This document shows positions 1 to 12,965 of a DNA stretch of 64,000 bases, one piece after another (within the stretch, counting starts at the first letter, position 1; each line of letters begins with the position of its first letter). The notes beneath the pieces are model-generated. The model made no database searches. It saw only the letters and a list, made by a program, of their open reading frames with translations, and was not told where the DNA came from. Source of the stretch: Dromaius novaehollandiae (taxonomy: Eukaryota > Chordata > Aves > Casuariiformes > Dromaiidae); contig NC_088099.1 of the NCBI RefSeq assembly GCF_036370855.1, positions 155,466,517-155,530,516 of the forward strand. The letters are read 5' to 3'. The translations under genes and the position numbers were made by a program.

Positions 1-1164
1 CTTCAGAGCTCTGCTGCCTTCTGCTCCTGTGACCCTTGGTCTCTGTCCTGCTGCTGCTGGTCACAGTAGCATTTATAATAATTGCTTCTGTGACGTGGTT
101 ACTTGTCTCATCAGTACTGAATTTGGGCAAAGAAAAATACAAAACTACAAAAATACTGCAAACCTACAGGCTACAAAAGTACACAGAACTACGCAATATT
201 ATATTGCTTCATAATAATTATAATCAGCTAAGCAGGACAAATCACTCATCAGACGTGACCAAAAGTTTGTGTTCTGAATTGTAACAGGTAAGCATAATTA
301 AAATAGTCTATGCACATTTTTCTCTGTTAAACATTAGCCACATAAAAATAATTACACATTTTTCTTCTAAATTGCTGCACCATTAAGCTTTTCTACAAGG
401 AATCTGTTTTATTGCCAGTAGAATTCTGTCTTACTAAAGAAGACATTCTGGTTATTATTTAGACTGATAATATAAAAGAAAATGTAAAATTCAAATAAGC
501 TAGGCTAGTCATTTTTATACATCCTGGGAATACCTTTTCATTTATTTGCTGGAACTAGAGCTATCTCTTCAGCAAATGTTTTAGAACTTCATTTAACTGT
601 TTCTGACAAACATGGTTTCCAAAAAAAGTATAGTCTTCCTAAAATGCTGCCAGCTTCTTTTTTGTTCACAGAAAATTTCTGAGTTTTCATTTAGACTTTA
701 TATTAAAAACTATCACTTTTACATGTATTTTAAAGGCCCCAAATTGCATTAACATGAGACATAATCAAATTACTCAAATGAAAATATTTTAAGTCACAAA
801 AATTGAATCAGAGTGCGAACGAGAGAAATTATGTTGCAAGAGGAAGAGGGCACGTATTTTTTCAAAAATAGGAAAGCAAGTAGATTGTCTACATGGCAAA
901 GAGAACTCGCACTTGTTTAACACACTGGCTGACATGGATGAGAGGCAATATTCTAACAAACTTTCAGGGTGCAGTACACATTTTTTTTTAATGTTATGAA
1001 AGCTGGGCTGACAAATGTAATAGTTTATGAAGGTATTGCAGAAAATACTGATCATGCTCATAGACAATATAACTTCTGCTTTCAGCTTCCATTAATGTCC
1101 ACATCTCCCTGTGAGGCAATAAGCTTGTTAATTCTGCTTAGGTTCAAAGCTGTTAGGATCACGG

Positions 1165-1230
1165 ACTGTCTTTTCTTCTGTATCTGTATAGTGCCTACCA
1201 CACAGGATTATGGGAAGCTACAATAATATC
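1165..1230 (+). repeat. Possible degraded interspersed repeat fragment
   Basis: The stretch reading 'ctgtatagtgcctaccacac' followed by 'gctacaataatat' resembles the 3' part of an old amniote interspersed repeat whose consensus contains 'gtgcctagcacaatgggg' and an ending rich in aataata. The match is short and from memory, so this is tentative. Confidence 0.25.
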
Positions 1231-3780
1231 TATAAAAATGATTGATTTTTCTAAATGATTATTAATTAATAATTACCATAAATATCATATCAGTGAACTG
1301 CTTGTTACTACTTATCTTTTTATTCAATATATGTCTATTTTTCTGCCTGTATTTCTTTATCTCCTCTTTTCCTTCCTCCTGATTTGTCCCTGACCTCCTT
1401 TTATTTCTGTTTCCAGTTTATACAAATTTTCCTCTCTTGGCAAGAGGCAGACTTGTGGCCTAGAAACTTTAAAACATACTTCTGTAGCCATGGATTTCAC
1501 ATACCTAGCCTGCTGTCTGTGCTGTATTTAAACTGAAAGGCTATACTGAAGCAAATGTTTCTGGAAATTTTTATGGACTAGAAGACCTTTACAGCCCTTT
1601 GTAATTGCCTGGCATTGGTACTGAAGGACAAGGGGGTGTCAGCGGGCATGACACACCGACTGCAGTTGCCAGTCTTGTTAACACCTACATGAGCTGCTGC
1701 CGACATTAAAGAGCAGAGCGATCAAACGAAAGGAAGCGGATCAGAGCCCAGTCGTGTTTTCCTTTGCTGTTCCTCCTCCCTCTCTCCCCCTTTTCTTTTC
1801 TTCCACTGACTTACAGGAAAATCAAGTTGAGCTCAGCTGGGAAGCAGGCTGAAGGAAGGTGGCTTTTCCTTTCCTTAAATAAAAAAGTGACTAGCTATGT
1901 GTTTACCAAACATTTCAATCTTCTTTACTAAGTAGAAGTTACTTAACCCCTATGTTTACAGCATGTCCATGCTATAATACAGTTACGGTGCACCTACACT
2001 CACTCCATACACAGACTTCATGTATCGAAGCCCTGAGCGTATCGTGTGCTCTGCTGCACCCACCTACAAGTGCCTCCCATCACCATCTCCCACTTCTCGC
2101 TGTTGCAGCTGTTGCAATATTTTGACTTTCATTTAGATTTCTGTTTGTTCAAGAACCACCATTCACCAACACCAACAGATATTAGGGATAAACAGTACCA
2201 TCCATCTGTGGGTCTTAAGTTTCACACTTTTCCAAGGACAAAGAAAACTACATTCAAGTCACTGTAATGATGGCTACATCGTGACCCATGTAGTTCTGAA
2301 TTTCTGTTTCCTTGAAATTACTGCTGCAGTGGGAGGGCACAGCAAGCAGTCACTAGCAATCAGGTCAGAAATACAGGAGGTGATTTTCCATTCCTGGATC
2401 TTATGACACCCTTTATACTTTACAGTCCCTAATCTCTTCCACCAAGACCGCCACAGGATGCCCAGTACGGCCCTTGTCATGTTTACTGCACTAGTTGCGG
2501 GACCTTTAACCCCAGTCTCACCTCTTACAGTTATGTAAAGTGGTAAATTACTGTTTAGCTAATGTTTAGCTAATTCAAATAAATCTTTTTTTTTCTTTCA
2601 CTTGTAAGTTAGCCAAAGTCTGGTTACAATGCTACATCTCATGTTATTTGTAATTATTCCAACAGAGCAAATGCTAGCATCCGATTTTATTCATAAGCTG
2701 GGCATTAAACAGCCAATCAGTGAAACACACAATGGGACTCCTTTTCTGCAGTTTTATATCTAAGTGATGTTTGCACATCACCACAAAAGTTCTAGCTGTT
2801 TTGTATATTGTACGACTAATCAAGAAATTTTCAATGTGGCAGAAAGATATGTTTATAGTAAAAATGCTCATAAATACAAACACATATGAATACTAATGCA
2901 GAGTGCTCAAGCTTTCTATAAATTTCCTTGTCATTCACATGAATGTTCAAAAATCATGAAAGAGAAGGCAACGCAAACATCACCAATGGAAACCAATCCA
3001 CTTCATTTACTACAATATCAGGACTGCTTTTCAATCTTTTTCTCCAGCTGCATGGAGTAGATAATGGCTGATGACACTTTTAGGACATTACCGAATTTTC
3101 CTCTGCATGCAGTAGTAATCTAGAAAACCTTACACTCATATTTGCTTAACATTAGCTTGTATTTATAGCTATCAAGTAACAAATTCATTAAGTCAATGGG
3201 ACCACGTTCAATTTCTAACAGGATTTGGGCAAAGTGGCTTAGAGGAATTCATGTACGACAAGGCAGAGTTGAATCTTGCTCCAGATGCCTCTGCAAAAAT
3301 TTTGAAGTCATGGTGTTCCAAAAACAGATGTTTCTGCACAGCTACCATTTAGCCTGTTGGGATACCTGTTTTCTTCAAGGCTAGATGAAGTTGCTAAATT
3401 CTCGTAAGATGCAGAGTATGTGCCGGACCAAGTGCCTACCACCCGTACAATCCTTTCTCCTTGGTAAATTCACTCCAGCACTCTCAGCAGCTTTGGCAGA
3501 AGCAGAAATCTGAAGCTAGAAACTCTGCCCTAGAGCTTCTTGTCACACCAGCTCTAGAGCTGGACTTATAAAATAACCACTTGTGTTGGAATTTTCCCTA
3601 ACTGCACTAGACTCTTTACAACTGCTGCCCAACAGCACAGGCCTTAATGCTGTATGCTATAACTCCATGTGCTAAAAGCAGCTGTTATGAAAAGCAATCA
3701 AGATAGAACCTGTCGCAACTTATTTCATTTATTTCCTTATGAAAAGCTATATAAAATCTTTGGTTTTCTTGTATTACCAG

Positions 3781-3933
3781 CCAACTGATTTGTACAAGGA
3801 GTTACAAACATCGGCTGAAATAAATAACACCTACCCTATCTCTGGAAGCAAAATTCTTGATGAACTGGAAACAAAACACAAATCACGCATCACAGGATTG
3901 CTTACAGACTTCAGGAAACTGATGACAAAATAG
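3781..3933 (+). other. Exon-like open frame of unknown identity
   Basis: Fifty codons run open from a plausible splice acceptor (ttcttgtattaccag, ending at 3780) to a TAG at 3931-3933. The peptide is hydrophilic and helix-like (for example ILDELETKHK and LLTDFRKLM), which looks more protein-like than neighbouring chance frames. I do not recognise it, and no partner exon was identified. It may be a pseudogene or transposon fragment, or simply chance. Confidence 0.15.
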
Positions 3934-6900
3934 CAACTATAATGTGTGTAGCAAGAAACCATGCCAGCCCACAAGCATCTTGGAGACGCATTTAATTCTC
4001 AAAAGAATGGATGCTCTCTCAAGCTTTGCTGTCTCCCTAGAGAAGTCTAGTCTCCTTTGCTGTCCTAGAGAAGATGTTTAAGACACTCAGTAGAAGCTTC
4101 CTGGGGAAGTTCTGGAAGACTTAGCCCATCGGGAAGGAGATGGGATCACAGGACTAAGGTATAAGTCTAAACGTTACTCAGGAAGGGAGCTCCCTTTTTC
4201 TCTGATAAGGCAGGACTATTTCTCTTCCAGGATCTCCTGCCTTCCTCCCACATCTTTTCTTCAGACAGAAAACTAAAAATTAATCCCAAATATTATCCCC
4301 AGATTTCTGGATCTTCTGTCCACTCCTGGAATTTGGGAATGTTTACAGAAGAAGCCAATGTTCATGTGAATCTTGGTGGAAATTTGCACTGAGTGTATTT
4401 TGAATTTAGAAGCACATGCATCAGCAAGCACATGTATCCCAAGGAAAAAGAACATGGAAAAGAAGTTATTTGAATTTATATCCAGCTCCCATTTCCACAA
4501 AAGGAAAAACAGAGGCAGTCTGTCCTGGAAGCTTTTAGAGGGACCAAAGAAGAGAAAATGGGTAAAGGGAATGAACTATGTTAAAGCATTCTCTTTAAAC
4601 TAGCCCAAGTTTGATTTAGAAAAAATGACATGCTGGTCTGAATAGAAGTTTCTGCCCTATGAATTTCAGTAGAGAAACCTGGAAGGAATTTAGAGGAACA
4701 CAGAAAAAACTAAAGGTATCATTTACAAGGAATATTGAAAGTATTAAATTATTTGAGTTTGGCTAAACAATGACACAATAACACTTTCAGTCCACAAGTA
4801 TTTTTAAACTTTATTTTTAAATGCTGTTTTTACAATGAGGCAGCTTATAAGCAAAGTGAATATGGGGACCACTCCTTTTAATACAATATCTCCCTGGCAA
4901 CAAGACCAGCAAAAACAGAAAAAGAGATTAGATGACCAATAGTTTCTTCCATCTCTCAAGTCTTTGATTTCTTTGTTGGATGGCTGATAAAGCACTCGGA
5001 CTCTGTGACTCCTTTGGGTGGGTGAAGCTCAACTCAGTATGTTTCCTTTGGCAAAAATCAGGACATGCAGTTAGATGGTATGCTATGCTGATATCATATG
5101 GCTGTCTAAAGGAGGAAAAAATCTCCTTGGAGTGCCAGCAGAAAAGGCTTGGCTATCCCAACAAGCCCAAAATTTCAGTATTTCCTTATGAGTATTTTTA
5201 AACCCTAGCTTACGGAAACAGCAAGGAGGTTTTGGGAAGATCAGACAGTTGGTCCAGGAAGGATGGCTGGGAATGGTTCCCTGGAAGGGCACCCAGCTTG
5301 CCAGCCCAGGCGCATTACTCACGGACAACACAGGCAACTGCGACAGACGATGGGGAAAATGCAGAAGTATTACAGAGTGAGATAAAGGATAGATGCTCAA
5401 AATCATATGTGCGAACTGAAATGTAGAGTTATTCCAGCTAGGAGAGAGGAACACCTTGTGCCAGGTACGCCCCTGATACAACCCTCTCTATCTACAACTC
5501 ACTGTCGCTGCCTTTCTCCCTCGGAGATAGGCTTGTTGCAACTCACTCTGTAAGATCATTAAAAAGTGCGGTGCTACACAGTGAGTCCATCTGCTTGTTA
5601 AGAGGTATTCCTCTGTAGGTAACGTGTTTTTCTTGTACTCATCTGTCTTCACTGGCTAGTAATTTGCTCTCTAAGCAAAAGCTAGTTTTAACCTTAAAGG
5701 TCTTAGATGGTAAGACTTACTTCTGAGACTCCTTACCTGTGTCACCGAGCGGCAACAGAGATCATAGAAAGTGCTCATGCTAAGAGGGGCCAGTTTAATT
5801 GCACTTTTTTTTTTATTTATTGCCTTGCATTCTCAGTAAAAGGTGTGCAGTTCCTAATCCCAGTCTCTCCCAGCTCAAAACTTCTGAAGCTGCCCATTTC
5901 CAGGACACACAGCTACGTTTGTGTGCTCCCCCAAGCTTTTTCAGTTAAGGCCGCAAAAGCATATGACAGAAGCATACTGGAAAATAAAATAAAAACTGTA
6001 AAATATAGTTTTACTGCTCACAGCCAGATTATCCAGCACTTGACTTAGACCAGTAAGGATATAGGAAGCAGGCATAAAAGGCAGCCCTAAATTATGCCCT
6101 TTGGTAACCACTCTTACTTGGAAATGATGAGACCTATCAATGTGCTGAATACAGCATCTCCCTTGGTCATATCCCTTTCTCTCAGACATGACCCAGAGAA
6201 TGGGAATTCATTAGAGAGGAAAGAAAGATGGCAAAGCCCTACTTGGCTGAACTAACTTTCTGATTTCAGATCACCAATTTTACCACCGTTAGGTTCTTCA
6301 AAATGCCAGCCTGTCCTGGCAGCCCTTACTCATGCAGGTATTCTTACTCTCAAAAACAATCTGAGACGCAACCCTGTAGTAGCTGCTTACTTCAGAAAGA
6401 GCCCAAAAAAAGGATATGTTCAACATGACTCATTCACATACCTCTTACTGGAGCTCTTGAAATAGAAATGAAGTGATATGTTCTTCAAGGATCTTATTTG
6501 TCCCCTGCACAGGAATGAATTTCACTCAGTGAATTAAAAAAAGATATTTTTTTCCCAAATCTTCTTATCCATTATCATCTCATACAGCAAAATAGTCCCA
6601 GTCTAGACTCTCAGGTAATTGGTCTGTTTATTTCAGCTACAAAGCATAATTATACTTCTAGGATTGATAAACTTTAAAGTCAACTTAAATCAGCAAATGT
6701 AGATTATCTCATTTGTTTTGGGAGCAATTTTTAATGACCCTTTTCTGGCACAAGTCTCATCCCTTTAGTTCCCGATGGAGTAGAAATCAGCACTACAGAG
6801 TGCAGGTATGCTCCACTGACTAGACAAACATATTGCCATCCTGGAGCGGGAGCAAGCAGGAAGATTACGTCTGTTCTACTGAACACAGAAGGGCAAAGGA

Positions 6901-9158
6901 GAGCACTAAAGCCCTGCAGCGCTGATCGTCCACCTGCTTAACGACGACTTCACTCCCTGCCTGTGTCGGACAACTCACCTTATTCTCCCCAAGACAAAGC
7001 CCGAGCACAGGGCAGGGGACAGTCCGCTCCAAGGACCCCTCTCGGCAGCGAGGACAGCTACGACCTCATGAGGTTTGGGCTCCTGCCCACCTCCACCTCC
7101 TCCAACACGATGCCAGCAGCCTTACACACGCTGACACCTCGGCAGGCCTGCACCCCGTGCCATGCAACACCTACCGTCCGGTGCCTTCCATAAAAACATC
7201 GTTTTGGTGGACTGCAGCGCAGCCCTCATGTTATTTCAGGCGCTTTGCTCACCAACACCCCCCCTCACACACACACACCCCTAAAATAATAGTTAAGTTT
7301 TATGGCTGTAAGGGTGTACAGAATCCAAGGGGACAGAGGATTAAATGCTAGTTAGGGTGGACAAAGACTCTCCATGCTAAAGAAAGATAGCCCAAGACAG
7401 TGTGAACATGAGCCATTCCTACCCTTCTGATATTTAAAAGTAAAGATACAGTGTCTGTGCTTCTTGGTTATCTTCTTCTCCAGAAATCTCAGCCCACATA
7501 AAACCACAGCAAACTCTCTACCTGCACTCTTCTCACTACAAACGGCAAATTTTCTTGCTGTTCACCACAGTTTTTCTGACACTAGAACCAGTGATAAATG
7601 AGAAAATAGTAATACAAGCTTTCTTAAAAAAAACAAATTCCCCTTATGTTCCCAAAATAACAAAGCCCTATGTAGCAACTTTGCCTGGTGACTTGTGCTA
7701 TAAGTTTTCCCACTAGGTTCTATAGCTGAAATAGGTCTGGAGGAAAAAAATGGTAGGAGTCTTTTCTGTGGAACATACAGAGTGGAGTAAACTGAAACAT
7801 CTTGTGAATTTGTTTTGAAAACACAGAATTGTCTGAGTCAAAAACAATAAAGCAACTCCCCGTCCCCAGATAATTCATTTTGACATTTTCTAAATGAAAG
7901 TTTCAATTTCAAATTATGTCATGCCAAAGTTTTCCTCAATTGTATGTAAAAATATGAAAAACCTAAAAATAAGTCTCTGAAGTAAAGATTTGTTTCCAAC
8001 ACGCTTTTTTTCCAAATTTCTAGTTTGCCAAAGCGATCCTTTTTGGACGATACAGGATACCTCAAAAAAATAAAAACCAAATCACCTTGCACAATTCTTC
8101 AGTGTTGCAAAACTGACAGTATCTTTGCATAGGCTAAATGGAATGGTAAAGCACCACCTATGGAACTCTGTACAAAATAGAAAGAACTCTTTTACACCCA
8201 GAAGTATATTCATTTTTAATTTCAACCTAAAACCACAACCATGCTTAATTCTGAGGGACTGATTCTGATATTATTGTCTTTAGAAAAATAACCACATCTT
8301 AAATCCTACCTAAAAGAATGATAAAGCAAAGAGTGTTAATCATTGAACAAACAAGGTGCCTTTCTGGAATCTCCATTTTTCAGCTGAAACAGAATGCCTT
8401 TTTAAGAGATATGACTGGGTTCAGTGCCTGAACTAGTGGGGAAAATTCATTGGCCTGTTTTACTGAATAAGAGTGTACATAATCATACTGGTCTCTGATG
8501 GCCTGCAGTATCCTCATCATCTCTATTTTGATACACCCAACAGGATTATCAGTAGCTGTTCCAGCCTCAGCTTGAACAGATCTTTTCAGAAACAGATTAT
8601 CTTGCTCAGGAAGAACTACTGTTGCTCCTCAGATAAGTCCAAGCTGGCTAACCTCTAAATACTTGTTTGGTTCAGCATCATTTTTCTTATCAAAAAGAAT
8701 CTTTCTAACAGAGTACTCAGCATATCTTCTGGATATTGGATGCTACCCACTAGATTCTGCTGACAAGGATATATGCATTAAAATAGCAAACCTCTTCTAT
8801 GAACACAGGCAACAGCCTGATGAGAACAGGCATCCTTCTGTGAGGAGGAAACACTGAGCCTTGGTCCAAAGCAGCAGGGACTGTTTATGAGTTTGAGTAG
8901 ATCTTCACAGGAAACAATCTTCTCATCCTTTCACCATAGCTCTGTGAGAAATAAAATAGTTCATTAGCACTGACATCAGAAGTAATGTCAGCAGCATCTC
9001 AGTCTTATATTTGTAGTTCAGGTTAACATTTTCAAGATCAATCACACCATTCATCAATATTAAAGGTCTAGATGTTGAGTGTGAACCCAAAAGCCCAGAA
9101 AAATGTTCAGTTCCGGATTAGCTCTTTTTATAGCATATATGGAAGTCAAAGACACATC

Positions 9159-9175
9159 GGGGGGGTGGGGGGGGG
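9159..9175 (+). repeat. Poly-G run interrupted once (G7-T-G9)
   Basis: A homopolymer-like run of seven G, one T and nine G. It is low-complexity sequence that is prone to length error and slippage, with no other feature around it. Confidence 0.9.
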
Positions 9176-12100
9176 AAGAGGTCAAAAGCAAATCCAAAAC
9201 TCCACAGTACTTATAGACTAGCCATACAAGCAGAGACAGATCTAGAAGAGTCAGCTTGATTCTTAGATATCTTCTGAAGTACAATGGCTGTTGTATGTCC
9301 TTCAAAGCACGTTGCAGTCAGAGGCGGCTGATTTGAATGGCTTGTGCTAAGCAAGAATGACCACCAGGTTGACCCTAAATATTAGTTTAGGTACCCACTA
9401 ATTCAGGTGACCACCACCGTTGACACCTCACAAACCTCCCTCCAGCACCTCTCCCCGTGCAGACAGATGAGGCTGCTTCAGTCACAGCCACTTCATTTGT
9501 GGCAGAAGAACCTTGTGTGCTGCTAACAGATGCTGGGGGAAGAATTGAGGTAGTTTGTTACCGAGCCTGCTGCCTTGCTATTAATACATCGCATATAATG
9601 TGTATGGAAAGCTGATAATATGACTGATATTATAAAATCATTGGAGTGTTTATATAATTTTTGTTTGTTCCCTGTTTAGGGCATGTGCAATATCAACAGC
9701 CCCAAAGGTGTTAGGAATCTGCAGCTGGCATCTAGACCAAGAAGGGCTAGCCAGAAATCCACGATGACAGTATCTTCAAGAAAAATATTGTGTGCTTGTG
9801 AGGCAGAAGAGTAAAAGAAGGGGCATAGATTTACAGCATAATGCAGGGCAAGGAATGAATCATCCACATTATACTTGTATTTGTAAAAAATGGTAGGAGA
9901 AGAGGAAAGACAGAGAAAGATAAAGAAGTGGTATTTATGACAATTTTACTCACTAAAAGTTACATCATTTGCCATACACAGAAAATGGAAGAGAATTCTG
10001 TGGGGCCACTTGCTGTGAAGCAGTGGGCTGGGATGTCTCCTTAGACAGGTGGCTGGCTTTAAACAGTAGGATGTTGGTGTTAATCCTTGAATGTTTCTAA
10101 TGCTGGATATATATCCAGACACCTCTAGATGGGAAAAGGATCAGCAACTAGACACTCTCTAAGAATTAGGCCAGTTTTAGTTGCAATCTCTGATCCCAGC
10201 CTTTTAGACAGAGCTTCCTCAGGAGCTTCAATGGCAAAACATGTATAATCCATCTGGTCTTGTGGAAGGGGATGGGTAAAAGTGACACTTTCAGGGCTAT
10301 TAACTCAATGGAGATTATGGTCTGAATGAAACAACACATTCAGGCACCCCTGCCACAGATTTAGCCCAAGGCAGGTTTATGGACATGCAGAGCAAGAAGT
10401 CTTTGCCCGGGAAGGCTGCTATGGGCCAACGCGGGGGCTCGTGGCAGCTGTTGCTGAGTCTGAGGTATGTCCTCTGCCATAAGCACAAAGCTGCATCTCT
10501 CCCAGACAGAGAAGACAGCTGAAAGCACTTGGTGCCTTGACAATGCTTAAGCACAACATGAGACACAACATTACCTGGCTTCCTTAAAGCATTCACAGCA
10601 ATTAGAAGCTTAATTTTAAAACTAAGATTACAGAATGCTTCAGCATGTGTTCTCCTCCATGGCCCTCAGTTAGTCTTTTACGTACCTGTACAGGTTATGT
10701 CCCAAATGTTTAGATATTACAGGTTACTGACTTGGTTCTTCTTACTGGGTACCATGCAAGACTTTCCTTGCACTTGAATTTAAATACACCGGTACACATT
10801 CTTTCCATTTCTTTGATTCTGTCTGCAGTTTTATGTGGTGAAGCCTTTTGAATAGACAAGAAGATATTTAAGAATGGTATGAAGTAATCTCATTTGAAAG
10901 GGAAGTAACTTTCCATGGCTGCGAATGACTGAAAACCTCATCAGATTGACATGCAGAGGGACAGATAAAAATGGATCTTTGTCCTCTGGCTTAGAGCTGT
11001 GCTTCTGGGAAAACTACTGGAACAGCCTTGTTTCTTTTTAGCAAATCTTAGTGCTTGGCCAACAGCATTGGTCATTCTGCTGGTGAGCAAGGAGTGCTAC
11101 TGTAAAAAGTGGGTTTGCACTACCTAAATCAGAGGTATGAGGAAAAGAAGCAAGGAAAAAAGAGAAATGAGATAAGGAAGGTGAAATGCAGTGGGTGACT
11201 GAAATAACCTCCAACCTACGCCCAAGCTGTTAATAAGGTTTGAACAGTCTGTGTTCCCTTGGCTGGTCCCGTTGCTTATGAATGAGACAATTAAGGGTTA
11301 ATGAATGACTGAAGGTTACTTGTTTCTGTGCTGCTGTAGGCTGCTTCGCCCCAAACCGCAGGTCTCTCCAGAAGCCCAGCTGTTGCCACATAACTTCAAG
11401 CAAGGAATGGTGACTTCTGTCCAAAACAAAACCTGTATATGACGATTACTGTTTTTGTGCTGAGCACTGCTTTGGCTTGGAGCTACAGCAGCCTTGTAAA
11501 TTCATGAGTACCACTTGTGTCATGTCTTAAGCTTAAAAGGCATCCTGTTTTCACTAGTCTGTCTTCAGCTTTTGTTTACTTTTCAAATACTTTCTCTTTA
11601 ACAAGCCACAACAGAATCCAGTGCACATTATCTGCTTCAGTCAACTGGGGATATGGAATCTCGGTATCCTAGAAAGACCCAAGAAGGCCGTGGGCAGAAA
11701 ACAACTCCTGACAAGTAAAACACGTTAATAGATTTAGTCTCCCTTATGCTTGGCCTGGATTAGTCCTGCGAGCTCTAAAATAACTTCATGGCATAGAGCA
11801 CTGGAGTTACGTCTCCAAAACATTCCTAAGGCTTGACATGTTGGGCTCCGCATACTTCACGGTCACACACACAAACCAAGCACCGGAGCGTCTGGTATCT
11901 CTTCAGCTCATCCTGGGAGGTTTGTGTTGCAGAGTGCAAAGGGCTCCCCGAGCAATCCCTGTTTCCAACACGCCGATACACCTGGACCTCTCTGCTGATG
12001 AACAGCACCTACGACCTGCCAGGTGAAGAGTTTATGAAGCGAGTATGTCACCCCTACAGCACCTTATGTTGATAGGTCCCTTTCATGTCCCCTGTAACAC

Positions 12101-12376
12101 TGAGCGGCAGTGCAGAAAGCTCAAGGGTTGAAACACAAAGGCTGAAAGCTGCTCAGGCTCCTGAGAGGTGCTTACACGCGGGGGTGGCCAGTAGCCGCGG
12201 ACCGGACTAGGATGCAGCCTAGTCCCTCGCCAGGTAGCTACCACAGAGCGGCGGCGTTTGCTGCGGCAGGGTTTGTAAATCGTGGTGTAAGGTCTAGCGC
12301 CGAATCGCTAAGGTCCAACCCCAAATCGCTTACTGCAGCCCAGGCGAGCAGCCACGCGGGGCAACAGAGGGGTCAG

Positions 12377-12698
12377 CAGGATGCCCCGGGGGTGGGACCA
12401 CAGGATGCCCCGGGGGGGGGGACCACAGGATGCCCCGAGGGGGGGCCGCAGGATGGCCCGAGGGGGGGGCCGCAGGATGCCCCGGGGGGGGGGGGACCGC
12501 AGGATGCCCCGAGGGGGGGGCCGCAGGATGCCCCGGGGGGGGGGGGGGGACCGCAGGATGCCCCGAGGGGGGGACCGCAGGATGCCCCATGGGGGGGGCC
12601 GCAGGATGCCCCGAGGGGGGGGACCGCAGGATGCCCCGAGGGGGGGACCGCAGGATGCCCCATGGGGGGGGCCGCAGGATGCCCCGAGGGGGGACGGC
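12377..12698 (+). repeat. G-rich minisatellite, 13 units of about 24 bp
   Basis: Thirteen tandem units each begin CAGGATG(C/G)CCC, followed by a G run and then accgc, acca or ccgc. Unit starts are at 12377, 12401, 12426, 12449, 12473, 12500, 12524, 12554, 12578, 12602, 12627, 12651 and 12675. Most spacings are 23 to 25 bp, with outliers of 27 and 30 bp that come from longer G runs. G runs range from about 6 to 14, and three units carry CAT or no insert in place of GAG before the run. Because the period is near a multiple of three, the array creates long artificial open frames on both strands. It ends about 130 bp upstream of the CCN3 TATA box. Confidence 0.95.
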
Positions 12699-12750
12699 GG
12701 CTGCCCCGCGGAGGGGCCGGGCCGGGCTCGGCGCTGCGCGGGCAGGTGGC

Positions 12751-12779
12751 GGGGGTGGCGGGGGCGGCGGGGGCGCGGG
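12751..12779 (+). promoter_or_regulatory. CCN3: Canonical G-quadruplex motif / GC boxes in proximal promoter
   Basis: Four G tracts (12751-12755, 12760-12764, 12769-12773, 12777-12779) are separated by loops of three to four bases, which satisfies the classical quadruplex pattern. GGGGCGG-type cores in the same stretch are also candidate SP/KLF sites. The motif lies about 50 bp upstream of the TATA box on the CCN3 non-template strand. Function is inferred. Confidence 0.6.
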
Positions 12780-12828
12780 CCGGGCTCCAGCTCCCCGCCC
12801 CCGGCGCGCTGCCCTCCCCTTCGGGCTC

Positions 12829-12836
12829 TATATAAG
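12829..12836 (+). promoter_or_regulatory. CCN3: TATA box of CCN3
   Basis: TATATAAG sits in an otherwise GC-rich context, 61 bp upstream of the initiator ATG. With normal spacing of 25 to 32 bp, transcription would begin near 12855-12865, giving a 5' leader of only about 35 to 40 bases. This also places the in-frame-looking ATG at 12845 upstream of the transcript. Confidence 0.75.
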
Positions 12837-12896
12837 CGACCGCAATGGCTCTGGCGGCAGAGGCGAGCGGCGCCGCGGCGAGGCCGGGCCGGGACC

Positions 12897-12965
12897 ATGC
12901 TGACGGGCGGCGGGCAGCGCCGGCCCCTGCCGCCCCTCCTGCTGCTGCTGCTGCTGCTGTGCCAG
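12897..12965 (+). CDS. CCN3: CCN3 coding exon 1 (signal peptide)
   Basis: Twenty-three codons from ATG at 12897 encode a short polar start followed by a run of eight leucines ending LCQ, a typical signal peptide. The ATG has A at -3 and is the first one downstream of the predicted start site. The exon ends in CAG followed by gcaagt, so the intron appears to use a GC donor. The upstream ATG at 12845 was not chosen because it is in another frame and lies upstream of the predicted transcript start. Confidence 0.9.

Larger units (their letters stand above)
1..12190. other. Intergenic region upstream of CCN3, no supported gene
   Basis: I see no supported gene in these 12 kb. The base composition is AT-leaning, stop codons are frequent in all frames, and the open frames are short (at most about 130 codons) and match no family I recognise. 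The neighbour expected on this side in amniotes is MAL2 on the + strand, but none of its coding sequence was found, so it probably lies further left. Landmarks inside are a possible degraded repeat near 1165-1230, an exon-like open frame at 3781-3933, a G7-T-G9 run at 9159-9175 and a short CA run near 7267. Regulatory elements for CCN3 could be present but cannot be identified from one sequence. Confidence 0.7.

Noticed and set aside
36-284. Frame with a hydrophobic start at the left edge, considered as a MAL2 membrane segment
   Set aside because: The peptide does not resemble the MAL2 C-terminal segment (SLGLALRRWRP-type end), and no splice context is visible.
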